DNA of 64,000 nt from Gordionus sp. m RMFG-2023 (lineage: Eukaryota > Nematomorpha > Gordioida > Chordodea > Parachordodidae), in assembly GCF_954871325.1 (NCBI RefSeq), contig NC_088779.1, forward strand, positions 2,172,846 through 2,236,845, in the 5' to 3' direction. A program made the translations under genes and the position numbers. Below the pieces are notes generated by a model that made no database searches, was not told the origin of the DNA, and was given only the letters and a program-made list of their open reading frames with translations. Positions 46,512 to 58,033 of the stretch are shown piece after piece; positions within the stretch are counted from its first letter, which is position 1; each line of letters starts with the position of its first letter.

Positions 46512-49500
46512 GGGTAAGAACAATGATGGTTCACACGATGAGGAAGAACTCACGCCTCATCCAAAAGTTTTGCATCAAGGGCAACATGTTAGCAATTGCC
46601 AAAATGTGGGGCACTATGCCAAATACTGTAAGGAACGTAAGCTACATGTTATGAATCAAGATGACAATGAAATCATATCAGATTCAATTAATAACATCTC
46701 CCAAAATGGTAGAAACAGTGGATTTGATTATAATACGGGCGCCACTGGTATCGGTAATTGGAAAACAATATTGGGGTTAAATTGGCAGACCAAAACTTGG
46801 ACCAATAAAATCACTTGTCAGTTTACGGCATTCAACAGCTAGACTTCCTAGGTGAGATTATAGTAAGAGTGCGACTTGAGAATATATGCAGATCATTACC
46901 GATTACGGTTACCCGTTCAAATTACATACCACTATTTGTACTACCATGTATATTGGCATATAATATGCCTAATCCACCACAAGTTACCATACACAGTATA
47001 ACAAGTAAAGGTGTTATAACAATCGGTAAACAAATTGCTGTCATGAGACGACAGAATTTGTCGGTGCAGGATAAACCAGGAAGAGTGGATGATATGAAAG
47101 TTAGCATACATATAAATCATGAGCGCGTAGAGTACCTATTTCCATTACGAAAACCAATTGAAATGAAATTCGATAGAATGATTATATCAGGAATAGCAAA
47201 AGAGATTGATCCAACAAAGACACGTACTAGGCTACTCCAAATGCATGCGCAAAACAAATGAAGAAATCAGGATTTGTGAGGATTAGATTACATTAAACTC
47301 ATTTATCTTATATGATTCCCATATAATACCAACTTTGGATGATTTATTGACCAAATTACAAGGGTGGTTGAAATTTACTGTCATATGTTTAAAAAGAGAG
47401 CCTCAAAAGAATATCTAACTACATCAACCCATATTGGTTACTTCCTATATCAATTGCCCTTTCGGCCTCTCTAGTGCGCCGACTATTTTCCAAAGATATA
47501 TGGATAATCTATTTACAGGACTGCCAAATGACAGGAGTAGAGCTAGACAATACTAACAATAACGGGGAAAAAAATGATGTGCAACATTTGAATAACGTGA
47601 AAAAAAGTATTAATGGTAAAAAAAATAGGCTTGTATGAAGGCAAAATGGGCGAAAATAGGTTTTTTTTTAAATGAAGCGGTTTCTTTTCTAGGTTTTGTA
47701 ATTGATAAAAAAAATGGCATGCACCCAGTGACAGAAAAAATAGATGCTATTCGAAGGATGCCAACACTTAAGAATATATACCAATTGCGATCTTTATTAG
47801 GACTTGTGAATTATCACGTATCACCAGAGATTTTTTACCACATTTGTATGGTATCGCCGCTCCACTGCTTAATTTGACAAGCATTAAATGTTCCTGGGGC
47901 TGGTTTGACAGGGAAAAAGACGTAATTGATAAAGCAGCTCTTGTCAACAAATAAAATGTTATTCCATATTCGTCAAATTTGCCCAATTATGGGATGTGAC
48001 GCCTCCAACACTAGTTTTTGTAGCTGTGCTACTTCAAGTATTTAGAATGGGTTAGCAGACCTATTTGCATCTGCTTCGCGAACATTATTGGAATCAGGGA
48101 AATATTATGGACCAATAGAAAAAGAAGCACGAGCCCCTTTTGTTTGGAATGGAAAATTTCACACTTTCCCTCTTAGACGAAAATTTATGTGGCGAACAGA
48201 TCGCAAACCTTTTGAAAAATTATTTGGTGATAAATGGGAACAACCAAAAATATCCATAGTCGATTAACGCGCTAGGCATGGAAAATGTCCGAGTATGATT
48301 TTGAAATTGAAAATCGTCCAGAAAAATATAAACAGTGTGGCTGATGCCTTATCTAGACTGCCAGTTACCTAGCATGGAGTCAAATAACGATCAGAAAACA
48401 TGCATTAAAAATCAGAGCTATACATTTGCTAGATATAAATTTTGGTCAAGTTGAACTCCAGAAAGAAACAAGGAAAGATAGATTGCTAAAATAAAGTAAC
48501 TAAAAAACATTGAGTGAGAAAGGGTGGGGTTTGATGCCAAAAATGATACATAGTTAGTTTGTTTTAATAATCGTGGGGCATAATTGGCAGTAGATCGTGA
48601 TGTCATTGAATGGAATGTAAAGTTGGCAATTCCAAATGTGTTGAGGAAATCAACATTAACTAATATACAGAGGAAATCCAGGAATAAATGAAATTAATTT
48701 TTAGAATATATTGTTGGTCGAATAATATCCGTTATAGACATTGAGCAACATGTTCGTCAATTTATGCCATGTCAAAGTAACCGATCGAATATAACGGAGG
48801 TTAAGTTATATTCATAGAACATCCCTAATATGCCATGAGAACGCAATCGTGTGGATTTCGCGTGACCTATAGATGTATTCATAATTAATTGGAATTTATG
48901 CACATTCTAAATGGGTTAAGGTGGAGTTGATGAGAGAGACCACGATGATCAGGATGCTAAAAGAATGGTTGGCACGTTTTGAAACGCCAAGGCATATTGT
49001 GTCAGATAAGGGTCCTCAGTTTACTTCTGGAGAATTTTGAAAATTCTGTTTAGAGATTAAATTAATACATTTAACACTTTACCATCCCGAAACGAATGGT
49101 TTAGTTGAAAGAACAATACGAACACTTAAGAGCCGATATTTTGCCACTAGGAAAGGTATTAGGCCAGGGCACACAGAATGGTCGAACACCAATCAACTAG
49201 ACGTTCACTGGCAAAATTATTGTTGGGGCGAAATCTAAAAACTGGATTAGAATGGTTACATACAAATGTTAAGAAAATTCGAGACTTTACAACCTGTATG
49301 GATACATCATGAAAATTCAGGTTGGGGAGAAGGAATTATAAAATTCAGAACTGGTAGATATTCCTATTAGGTACAAAAGGATAGAACGATACTAATGCAT
49401 GAGGATCAATTGCGAAAACGGGATGTAGCGAAAGAAATGGAGTCAGAGAGAGAGGAAATTAAAGAAAATATCAAGTCGGAAATAGTGGAGAATTTGGAAA

Positions 49501-49610
49501 ATGTAGAAGGATCACAGAGAAGGAGATAACGGCTTAACGAAAAGGTCTGATGAAAATTCGGGTCCACAGTATATATTTTTATTCTCTCGAGAACTAGAAG
49601 TAACAAAAAA
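46512..49610 (+). mobile_element. Ty3/gypsy-type LTR retroelement fossil (broken)
   Basis: A plus-strand polyprotein relic in several frames. In order: a gag zinc-knuckle segment (about 46600), an aspartic-protease region (about 46720-46920), reverse transcriptase with the downstream connection part (about 47100-47870), an RNase H region (about 47990-48360), and integrase core (about 48850-49130, with HIVSDKGPQFTSG and YHPETNGLVERTIRTLK). This order, with integrase last, is that of Ty3/gypsy elements. Long terminal repeats were not found, so the copy is incomplete. It is broken in many places, roughly ten or more by eye, and looks old. It interrupts cassette homology at its left edge. Confidence 0.8.
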
Positions 49611-51627
49611 ATCTTAAGTATGGGAAAATGCGATAAATGCTATATAAGTTATATTATAGCTCATACATTTTATATTACATTCTATTTGGATTATATTATT
49701 ATGGATTGATATTATATATTTTAGAGCGAATGCAACAATAGTCATATGTAGTTTAATTTAGGAAAAAGGTTCAACTACCCAACACCCAAATCATCTATTA
49801 TAACGTGATATCCGGATTGATGTTTGATAGCTAGAATCTCCAAACGCGGATATTAGCCCTTACTACTATATTTTATTTTACTCCAGATAACTCTTTGCAT
49901 CACAATTATTTTAAATTATACTAGGCAAAAACTTCCATTAATCAAACCTTTATATAATAGGGTATAGGTTTTATTTACTATCTTCCTTTTCCGTGAAAGC
50001 GGTAATGGCCCATGCGCGCGCAGGTAACTCTAACTGCAGTATGTCAAATTATTGTTGCTGGGTTTCTCTAGTTAGTTGCACCCCTTAAATGTGTAAACCA
50101 AATTAGATAGGAATTAAAGAGTCCAAGAGGAGCTCAGCTGTTTTACATAGCGAAAAGAAGGTTGTGCTTACTATGAAAGTAAATATAGCCACTATTTTAA
50201 TATTAAGTTTTTATAATATAAGAAAATTTATATATATATCTCTGACCAATTAATCTTTACGTAAAATGAAACCTGGATAAAAATTACCACACAATTTAAA
50301 TATCAGTATTTTATAATAATTGAAGATTTTAAAAGTTGCAATTTATCTTTAGCGGTATTACATTTCAATTTTGTATTCTGATGACTCAAATATTAGTTCC
50401 ATAGTGCTAAAAAAATAAATTAACTAGCCCACCCAAATGGGTGAAGTTGTAATCGGGTCTGATAAGATCTACCTAACAAAAAAAGAGTTTTCTGGATATG
50501 ATGTATATTTCTCAGAATTAACAATCATTTAAGGATTTAATTCTTAATTCTTAAAAAATTTTAGGGGGGGGGGGGGAATGGAATATTTGTGACATTCTAA
50601 AAAAATTTATGACTAGAATCATTTTAAAAAAATTTTATTAAATTTTTTTGGTCAAGTGTGCCACGGCTAAATAGGATTAGGAAACTTTACGGTTGATCAA
50701 TCTTAGGAGGAATTTTTCGGCGCCCAATTTTTAGGCAATCAACAAATATATTATATAAGATATTCCCTTCATAATTTCAATTCATGATTATTATAATTAA
50801 TAATTATTATTGCATATTATAATATATTTGATTATGTCTAAAGATTGTTCTATTTTGTTATTGCGTAATATTATTATAACTAAATTCTAGCGATAAAAAT
50901 ATGATGTAATATAAGAAGAATTTTGTAATATCTTATTAAATATTATAAAGTCAGACATAAGCAATATAATTTTTTTTTCTTTAAAATATTATATAATTAG
51001 TTTAAAATATTTTGAATATTATATTATATTTATTTTATTCTCTTTTTCTAAGAAAAATATGTAATATGTTTGCCCATTTTGAAAAGGCAAACAAATATCG
51101 AAAATTTTAAAATAATTTTGATATTACAAATTCAATGTTAAAGAAGGGAAAAATTTTTTTAAATCAATAATGAATGAGTCATAAAAATCTAGGAAAATGC
51201 TTTCCATGAAAGAAAAAGGTCCCTAACAAAACTAAGCTTATCTATTATATTTTTTTTTCTTTCAGCTCAAAATTTTGAGTCAAAATTGAACACGATTTTT
51301 TTTTAAAAAATGAAAAGATATTTAACTCATAAAAATCACAAAAGATTTTTTTTACAAAAAAATAGTTTGAATTTTTTTTAGGGCAGAATTTGATCAAAAA
51401 TTAAGGCTAAGAAGCAAACAGAAAATCTTCACTTTATTTTTGAGTTTCAAGAGAAGGAAAAGTGTTGGATAATTTTTAGACTTTTGAGCAGTTTCCTGGA
51501 ACCCTAGAAAAAAAAGGTGAAAGAAGATAAATCCACTTGCGAAATAAAATAAAAAAAATACACATGGTTTGCAGTTTGAGTGATTTGGGCAATTTAGTAT
51601 TTAGGGATAACCGAGGAAAAACTCAGT
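49611..51627. other. AT-rich DNA, no gene recognised
   Basis: The part 49980-50180 is less AT-rich (includes CCATGCGCGCGCAGG) but has no lasting open frame and matches nothing I know. 50560-50580 has a G-run. Confidence 0.4.
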
Positions 51628-51842
51628 GTTGTTAAACGGTTCTATTTGAGCCGACTTTTTAAAAAACGGCTAACTCAACGTTTTATTCAGAAGAATATTA
51701 TAAGCGAGGCGTAAAGATTTTGCTCATTAGATGGCACAAAGATTTTGAGCATCTATCAGCGAAATTTCGAGGCTTGGGCTATATCTTTTTTCTAGCTAAA
51801 ATATGGAGTTAGCCTACTCAAATCGTAGTCGTTTAACAACAC
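51628..51842. mobile_element. TA-flanked MITE, GTGTTGTTAAACGG subfamily (215 bp)
   Basis: GTGTTGTTAAACGGTTC left and GTCGTTTAACAACAC|TA right. The left flank is CA rather than TA. Interior ACTCAACGTTTTATTC and GGCTTGGGCTATAT parts match the copy in intron 1 of D. Confidence 0.75.
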
Positions 51843-52110
51843 TAGGAAAAAAAATAAATAATTCTTCCGAACAAACGCTTGGAAAATCTTTTAAAAAAAA
51901 AATTTCAATTTTTATTGAAAATGTAATCCTTGGGGAGTAAAAGGGTCCTCTATTCATTTTTAAAAAAAAAAAATCCTTACAAAATCATTTTTATAAAATG
52001 TTCTAGTAGATAAATTTAGAAGAAACTAAAACCTATACTGGTTCTAATTGTTAAATATTAAATATATAAACATGGTTTTTTTTTCAAAAGGTGGCTACTC
52101 GGTTTAAATA

Positions 52111-52590
52111 AAAGCAGAGACCCACAGGCGCCGGGCCGGTCCGCGGTTTCTAGCCAGTCTGGGCCGGGCCTTGGTTTTAAAAAATGATTTTTTAGTGGGC
52201 TTGGGCCTAAAATTATTAAATTTAAATTTTTTAAAACAGTTGCTTAATTTAATGACATATTACCATTTCTTTTTCCCAATCTTCTTATCTTATCTAGCAC
52301 GAATAATAAATTTCGGTATTTTGTATAAACAAATTGATTGCCAAAATATATTTAAGTATTGTTGATTTTCCATTAAATAAAATTAGAATTAAATTTTTGT
52401 ACATGGGCTTGTGCCGGACTTGAGAAATTTTTGTGATTGGCTTGGGAATTTTTTATAACATTAAATATGAGCCGGGCCGGATTTGGGCCGGGCCGGATTT
52501 GGGCCGGGCCGGGTTTAGGCCGGGCCGGGTTTAGGCCAAAAAAAAATTTTTTTACTGCGTGCCTGGTGAAAAAATTAAGACCCATGAAGG
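52111..52590. mobile_element. GC-rich repeat with hAT-like left end and 18-bp tandem repeats
   Basis: Begins CAGAGACCCACAGGCGCC, like the CAGAGACC ends at 39487, and contains at 52470-52540 about four tandem units of GGGCCGGGCCGGATTT or GGGTTTA. The matching right end is not clear. The minus-strand frame at 52373-52585 is proline-rich because of the repeat and is not taken as a gene. Confidence 0.55.
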
Positions 52591-52962
52591 TATCTGATTA
52601 AAAGAATTAAACATAATATAAATTTTAAAATGAGTTTGTTAAACGTGAATTTTTTTTTATGAAATTTGTAAAAATTAGTCATGTCATATTTCATCATTGC
52701 TTATGTTGTTTTTTTCCCATTAATTTTGGCTATCTCATTATTTGTTTTGTTTACTTTTATTTGTGTTTACACTAACATATTTTATTTATGTTTATTAAGA
52801 AATTATTTATTTGTTTACTTTTATTTCGTGTTTACACGACCCGTTTTATTTATTGTTTATTAAGAAAATAATTTTCTTCTTAAAAAATATTTCCAAAAAA
52901 TTTTATTTCTAAAAATATTAATTTTTAAAATAAAAATAAAAAAATCCATAAAAATTTAAATC

Positions 52963-54448
52963 ATGAACAAGAAATTGGTCTTTGCAGTTCTCCTTGGAAT
53001 CCTTGCAATAGTGAATTTAGGGATAGATGTAACCGAAGGTAAAGAAAAAATAATATTTTTTTTTACAATTCCTTTTTCATTTATTTTTTGTCGTAATGTT
53101 TTATCTTTCTCTCTTTTCTTTTTTTTTCAGATTTAAGTTTATTTTTAAAATTTTGAGTAATTTAATGAAATAATAACTTTAAAATACAAGCTTATATTAA
53201 TAATAAATTTTTTATAGAGAATATACAGCTCTAGTGTTTGTTAAACGGCTTAATTTTGATTTCTCAATATTTTAGAATATTTTAGCTAGAAAAAAAAATA
53301 TGGTATATAAGCTTAGAAAATTTCTTTAATAGATGTTTCAAACCTTTGTGTGCCATTCAATGAGCAACTGAAAGGCTTGCACATAATATCTGTCTGGATA
53401 AAATAGTGATGTTACCCGTTTAATCAACAACACTATATACAACAACTAGAAAATTTATAATTAAAAAATATATGAAAAAGAAATAAAACATTTTTTTCCC
53501 CAATAAATTTTCTTATAAAATATATAGAGAGTAAGAAAGAAATTCTATTAATTTATTTCAATTTTTTTTTTACTCTAAGCTACCTGCGTGGTTACGCTCA
53601 ATGGGAAAATATTGACATTAGGTGCAATCAGTGGAACGAAACCCTATGCTAGTAAAATTTTATCTCAATTGATTATCATTCTTTTATTATATAATCTAAT
53701 TCTTTTTTTTTATCATTTCTCTCTATTTGTTTTTTTTTTCTTCTTCTCTTCTATTCTTATTTCACTTTTATTTATTTTTTTTTTAAAAAAGAATCCTCAT
53801 TTCCAATGAGCTTTGTCATAAATAAGGATGCTACAGATTGCAAATTCGAGATAGATTTTTGGTCCAACGTAGGGGCGACAACTATGAGTATCAATTTTTT
53901 GTTTTGTTTACAATACATATATCATTCTTTTAATTCGTTCATATTTCATTTCTAACATTTTAATTTTTCTCTTCATATTCTTTATCCGATGAAGCTGTCG
54001 AAAATGGGGATGAAAAAATTTTTGAATATGATAAAGGTGAGTATCCAGCTGGGGTGGTAACCGGTGATGGCATGACTCTCGAGCCTGGAAATCGTGGCGA
54101 TAATCCAAATATCGGGAATACGAAAAGTTTCTCTATGAGATTTTCGATGACAAGCTGGCCCAGTCCAACTATAGTCAATGTAAGTTTCTTTTTTTTTCAA
54201 TTCTTTTAACGCGTCATTTATTTAATCTTCAATTTTTTATGACAATTTTTTTGATTTTGAAATTAGTTTCAACAAACAACTTAGGAATCTACGCAATCAA
54301 AAACTAGATTTTACAGACATTAAGAAAATTATAAACTTTTCATGACCTTAATTAATTATCCTTTATCTTAAAAAAAATATATATTTTTTATATACAGATC
54401 ACTACCGAAAATTTGGTCGTAAAAATGGCTTATGGTACTTACGCTTAA
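52963..54448 (+). CDS. putative small secreted protein, divergent family copy G (5 exons)
   Basis: Exons 52963-53038, 53580-53651, 53792-53887, 53995-54179 and 54398-54448 with GT-AG introns in the family phases give 159 residues. Residues 1-26 form a signal peptide (MNKKLVFAVLLGILA, IVNLGIDVTEA). Cysteines are at 28 and 66, as in D and E. Core FPMSFVINKDATDC, MTLEPGNRGDNPN and KSFSMRFSMTSWP are recognisable, but overall identity to D-F is far lower. Unlike D-F, it lacks the shared upstream blocks, the LINE piece and the downstream DNA; intron 1 is 541 bp and holds one MITE. Function unknown; secretion is inferred. It is the most compact copy and looks fully intact. Confidence 0.75.
53234..53433. 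mobile_element. TA-flanked MITE in intron 1 of copy G
   Basis: TA|GTGTTTGTTAAACGGC left and GTTTAATCAACAACAC|TA right (200 bp). Same subfamily and same intron as the copy in gene D, but at a different place within the intron, so the two insertions are independent. Confidence 0.75.
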
Positions 54449-54760
54449 AAATTGATGGCATTTATTTTATACAACGACAAATATTTAATATCCAAAAAAT
54501 TGGGGACAAATCAGAAAAATAATGAAAATATTTTTTGTGATTATTTTGTATTAAAAAAATTTTTTTTAATTTATATTCGTTTATCTTTTTTAAAAAAAAT
54601 AAAATAAATAAATTTTAGAGGAAAGTAAAACTTTGTCAAAAATCTAGAAGAAAAAAATAACATGTCTGTTAAAATTTGAAGGGGTTTTTTTTTGAAAAAA
54701 TTAATGATATTAATAAAATTAGGGCTTTATTATATTCAAAATAATTTGCTTACAGTTAAT
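54449..54760. other. AT-rich 3' flank of copy G
   Basis: No gene. A and T runs only. Confidence 0.4.
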
Positions 54761-55640
54761 TTGTGGTATATGATGCCAATAAAAAAAATTGGAAGCACAA
54801 ACGATGAATCATATGTCATTTTATAGTGCTTCAATCAGTATTGTAGCCGAGATTGAGGGGAAAAAAGTTGTCGGCAAAAATAAGAAATTTTGGCCAACTT
54901 TACGCTTAAAAGTCGAATGAAAGCACCAACGATGAAACATTCCTTCTTAAGGGCTTCGTTAGTAGAGGTGGTTAGAGCTTCAATCACTTTTGTAGCCGAA
55001 AATAAGAATAGGTAATTTACGAAGAATTAACAAATAATGGAGCAAAACAAAAACTAAAAAAGGAATGAACGTTTAGTTTTCACCAAAATATGTAAGTGCT
55101 TAATCAATATTCTTTAAAATTCCGTTATTAATTTGGTTAAACCGCCTTAGAGAAAAACAAAGTAGCTATGAGATAAATAAAAGTTATGACGTCACGAGAT
55201 TTAGGCGCGAAGTTGGCCGAAACGATTGGAAGCGATAGATGAAACTTAATTCTTTAATGCTTGTAAGTAAAGTTAAGTGCCTTAAATCAGTTTAGTTGCC
55301 ACTATTAAAATAATAGTGTTATTAAAGAAATAAATAAATAAACAACAAATGGGTGTTCACCAAATTAGAAAGAACTATAGTAGTAGTGAAACATCCAGTT
55401 TTTACTATTATATAATGCTTAATCATTAAATTCAGATTCCGTAATTAATTTGGTTAACCGCCATATGTAAAAAATTACTTATACGCTAAAGAAATGTTTT
55501 TAGGTCAAGTTTTTTTCCAGGAGAATTATGGAAACATTCACTAACGATGGAATTTATATCATTCTTCAGTGCTTCTTACTTAAAGTTAGTAGTTCAATCT
55601 GTTTAGTAGCCAAAAATTATGCAATAAATAGTTATAAGAA
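54760..55640. repeat. degenerate tandem repeat, about 5-6 units
   Basis: Units of roughly 130-180 bp share ACGATGAAAC-like words followed 30-60 bp later by AGTGCTTCAATCAGT and TTTGTAGCCGAAAA (for example near 54800, 54930, 55230, 55390, 55550), some also with AATTTGGTTAAACCGCC. No unit keeps an open frame. Origin unknown; it could be a decayed satellite or an old gene-family array. Confidence 0.5.
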
Positions 55641-56480
55641 AGGAAGAAAAAAAATTATAAAGAAAAATGGCGACGCCCTTAAACAAATACAATAGAAATT
55701 ATTTATATCCTTTTTGGCCGATATTAATTGCTAAATTATGACATATATATTTCACAATAGGTTTGGTCATCCATTCTATAAAATAAAAGAGTTATAAGCA
55801 TGCAAAATTCTATATTGTTTTTTTTACAACTTTTTCGTTTTTTTAAGAAATTCATATCGGTTCGGTTTTTAACGGTTTTTTCGGTTCGTTCCGGTTTCAC
55901 TAAAGTCGATTTTTTTAAAAAAAAAATTAATCATGAACCATAATATATTTATCTTAGAGAAAAATCTTTTTTAATTTATATATTTAATTCCTTATTTAGT
56001 TTAACCATGAAGATTGTTTCTTATCTAATTAACTAGTAAAATTTGCCTAATCTCCATTAATTGTGTATATAAAGTAAACCAAAATGACGTCATTAGTAAA
56101 ACAATAAATTTGGTATTGATTGATTATGAAGATCATGGCGATTCAATTATAAAAAAAAAAATTTAATTTAAAAAGAAATCACGAATTTAAATTGCTCCCC
56201 CAAGGAAAATTAAAATTTCAAATTTGGGTTAATAATTTATAATTTATTTATTTTTGAAAGCCGTTATTAACCGGTTTAAAACATATTTACAACAGTTCGG
56301 TTCGCTCTTTATATAATTTCTTTATAACGGTTCAGAAAGTTATAACGGTTAGTTCCGGTTTAGCGATTCGGGTTCGAAGCTCTGCTACATATGCCTAATA
56401 AAGTGGATACTATTATGAATATGATTATGAAACTATTTAATTAAATTTGAGTAGTCAATTAACAGACTGGTATTTGACTG
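55640..56480. repeat. AT-rich DNA with CGGTT-rich transposon-like segment (55850-56390)
   Basis: TCGGTTCGGTTTTTAACGG near 55860 and GGTTAGTTCCGGTTTAGCG with a terminal GGTTCGAAGCTCTG near 56385 resemble the CGGTTCGG-rich interiors of the hAT elements. The right end read inverted is CAGAGCTTCGAACCCG, a plausible hAT end. A matching left end is not seen. Confidence 0.4.
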
Positions 56481-56481
56481 G

Positions 56482-56697
56482 TCAATAACCACTCTGCATT
56501 CCCATGAAACATATGAAATTAGATTTTATAATTCGAGTTTCTATGCGTTGACATAAGTAGACGCCTTGGCTTGGGTCTCCTGATTTGGTACTTAAGGCTC
56601 CTTCAAGCTTTTTAATTAGGTTAAGAGCCTGGCTTCCAAAGGATGTCAAGTTTGCAGTGACAACTGATAAGAATTTATATTCATCAGGAATATCCAC
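56482..56697 (-). mobile_element. LINE-type protein C-terminal fragment
   Basis: A 71-codon minus-strand frame, with FGSQALNLIKKLEGALSTKS then GDPSQGVYLCQRIETRIIK. It matches the C-terminal tail of the reverse-transcriptase protein at 29140-30690 (ESFGPRALKLLKTIGRL) and the fragment at 22690. The upstream parts are absent. Confidence 0.6.
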
Positions 56698-56890
56698 ATA
56701 TTAGTTTATTTAAAAATCTTCTGTTAATATAAAAATTAATAAATATATTTATATTTGTAATTTATTAAATTAAATATAATTAATAGAGTATGATCCATTT
56801 TGTTTTTTCATCTGCTATATAAAGTGGATTGATTATTCCAACATCACATTTAAAATATTTTAAGTATAATTAATCTTCTTCATTATTTAT

Positions 56891-57051
56891 CAGACCTGCA
56901 GAGTGTGACACTTGTCCAGCCAGATTTATTTTAAAGAAAAATTTTCAGCCAAGTCCAGGTTACATTTTTAGGCCTGGCCTGGGTAATTTCAAAAAATTAA
57001 AATGTGGTCCAGCTCCAGCACATGCACTTGAGGCAGGCCTGCAGGTTTCTG
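56891..57051. mobile_element. GC-rich hAT MITE (161 bp)
   Basis: CAGACCTGCAGAGTG left and, inverted, CAGAAACCTGCAGGCC right; flanks TTATTTAT and GTATTTAT agree at seven of eight bases. It shares the CAGAxACCTGCAG end with the mini-element at 39487. It may have landed in an older coding region, since the minus-strand frame 57174-56989 enters it. Confidence 0.7.
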
Positions 57052-57174
57052 GTATTTATATTTTAAAAAAAACTCCCTTACTTTATCTGAAACTTGTGAG
57101 TAGGATGCCTCAAAAATAGAAATCATTCCTGTATCCAATAATTTTTTAAATATTTTATCATTTATCAACATCAT
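56989..57174 (-). CDS. short open frame, unrecognised (possible exon)
   Basis: Minus-strand codons from MMLINDKIFKKLLDTG to SYSQVSDKVREFF look protein-like up to about 57070, then the frame continues into the MITE at 56891-57051. It could be an exon interrupted by the MITE, perhaps part of the same gene as the frame at 58034-58261. No domain is recognised. Low confidence. Confidence 0.25.
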   Translation of the reverse strand: MMLINDKIFKKLLDTGMISIFEASYSQVSDKVREFFLKYKYQKPAGLPQVHVLELDHILIF

Positions 57175-57674
57175 TCTTTAATCATCAAATATGTAACGTC
57201 ATGCTATAATTACCATAATTTGATGTGGAAGCAGGAGTTGAGTAAGGTAAGAGAAACAATTTAACCAAGTTTACTGTGGAATTTGGAAGAAAAATAATAA
57301 AAAATTAAAGCCTTGATGAATACAAAATATTCCTGTTTCTCTTTTGGGCAATAATATCAAGTAAATAAGTCAAAAATTAATTATTATCTATCAATCAACA
57401 TATCTATTCACATGCTCATTTAAAAAACTATTTTGTATTGATGTCATTTAAACTTACAAAAAAAATAAAATAAGACAAGTTATAAATTAAATTTTGTGTC
57501 AATCTCAATATAGTGGACCAATAGTAATAATATTCTAGATTCAAAACATGATGTCATATTTAGGGGGATATTAATTAACATATCAACTAATTTAATCTTC
57601 AAGAAACTAGTTTAGTTAACTCCACATTTTTATTAAGATTTAGAGAACGGTAATAGATAATTCATATTATGATA
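57060..57674. other. AT-rich DNA, no recognised feature beyond the short frame above
   Basis: Nothing named; no sustained frame on either strand from 57180 on. Confidence 0.4.
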
Positions 57675-57682
57675 CTTACAAG

Positions 57683-58016
57683 TAGAAATCTGCAAAGTTA
57701 TTTAAAATAATCAGGTTTGGGTCTGGCCAGGCCTAATATTTTTAAAAAAATTCGGGCTGGGTCAGATTTTGACTATATTTTTAAATATATCTAAATTTAT
57801 CAATTTTATAGTTGAATTTTTTATTTATTGAAAATAACATATAACATGTCTTTTATTTTAAGTAATTATAAAAATTAATTTTTATATTTAAATAAATTCA
57901 AACCGGGCTGAGCCAGTAAATTATTTTTAAAAAAAATTCGGGTTCAGGCCAGCATCTTTTTAAAAAAAATTCAGGTTCAGGCCGGCAAAACTTTTTTTGC
58001 CCGATGCAGATCACTA
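57683..58016. mobile_element. hAT MITE (TAGTGATCTGCA family), inverted copy
   Basis: Read on the minus strand it begins TAGTGATCTGCATCGGGC and ends TGCAGATTTCTA, matching the element at 14838-15220 through its interior. Flanks are a perfect 8-bp duplication CTTACAAG (57675-57682, 58017-58024). Where the copy at 14838 has CGG or CCG this one often has TGG or CCA, as expected from decay of methylated CG sites. Confidence 0.85.
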
Positions 58017-58033
58017 CTTACAAGGTTGAAAAT

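Noticed and set aside
52373-52585. Proline-rich minus-strand frame
   Set aside because: Translation of GGGCCGGGCCGG tandem repeats in a transposon remnant.
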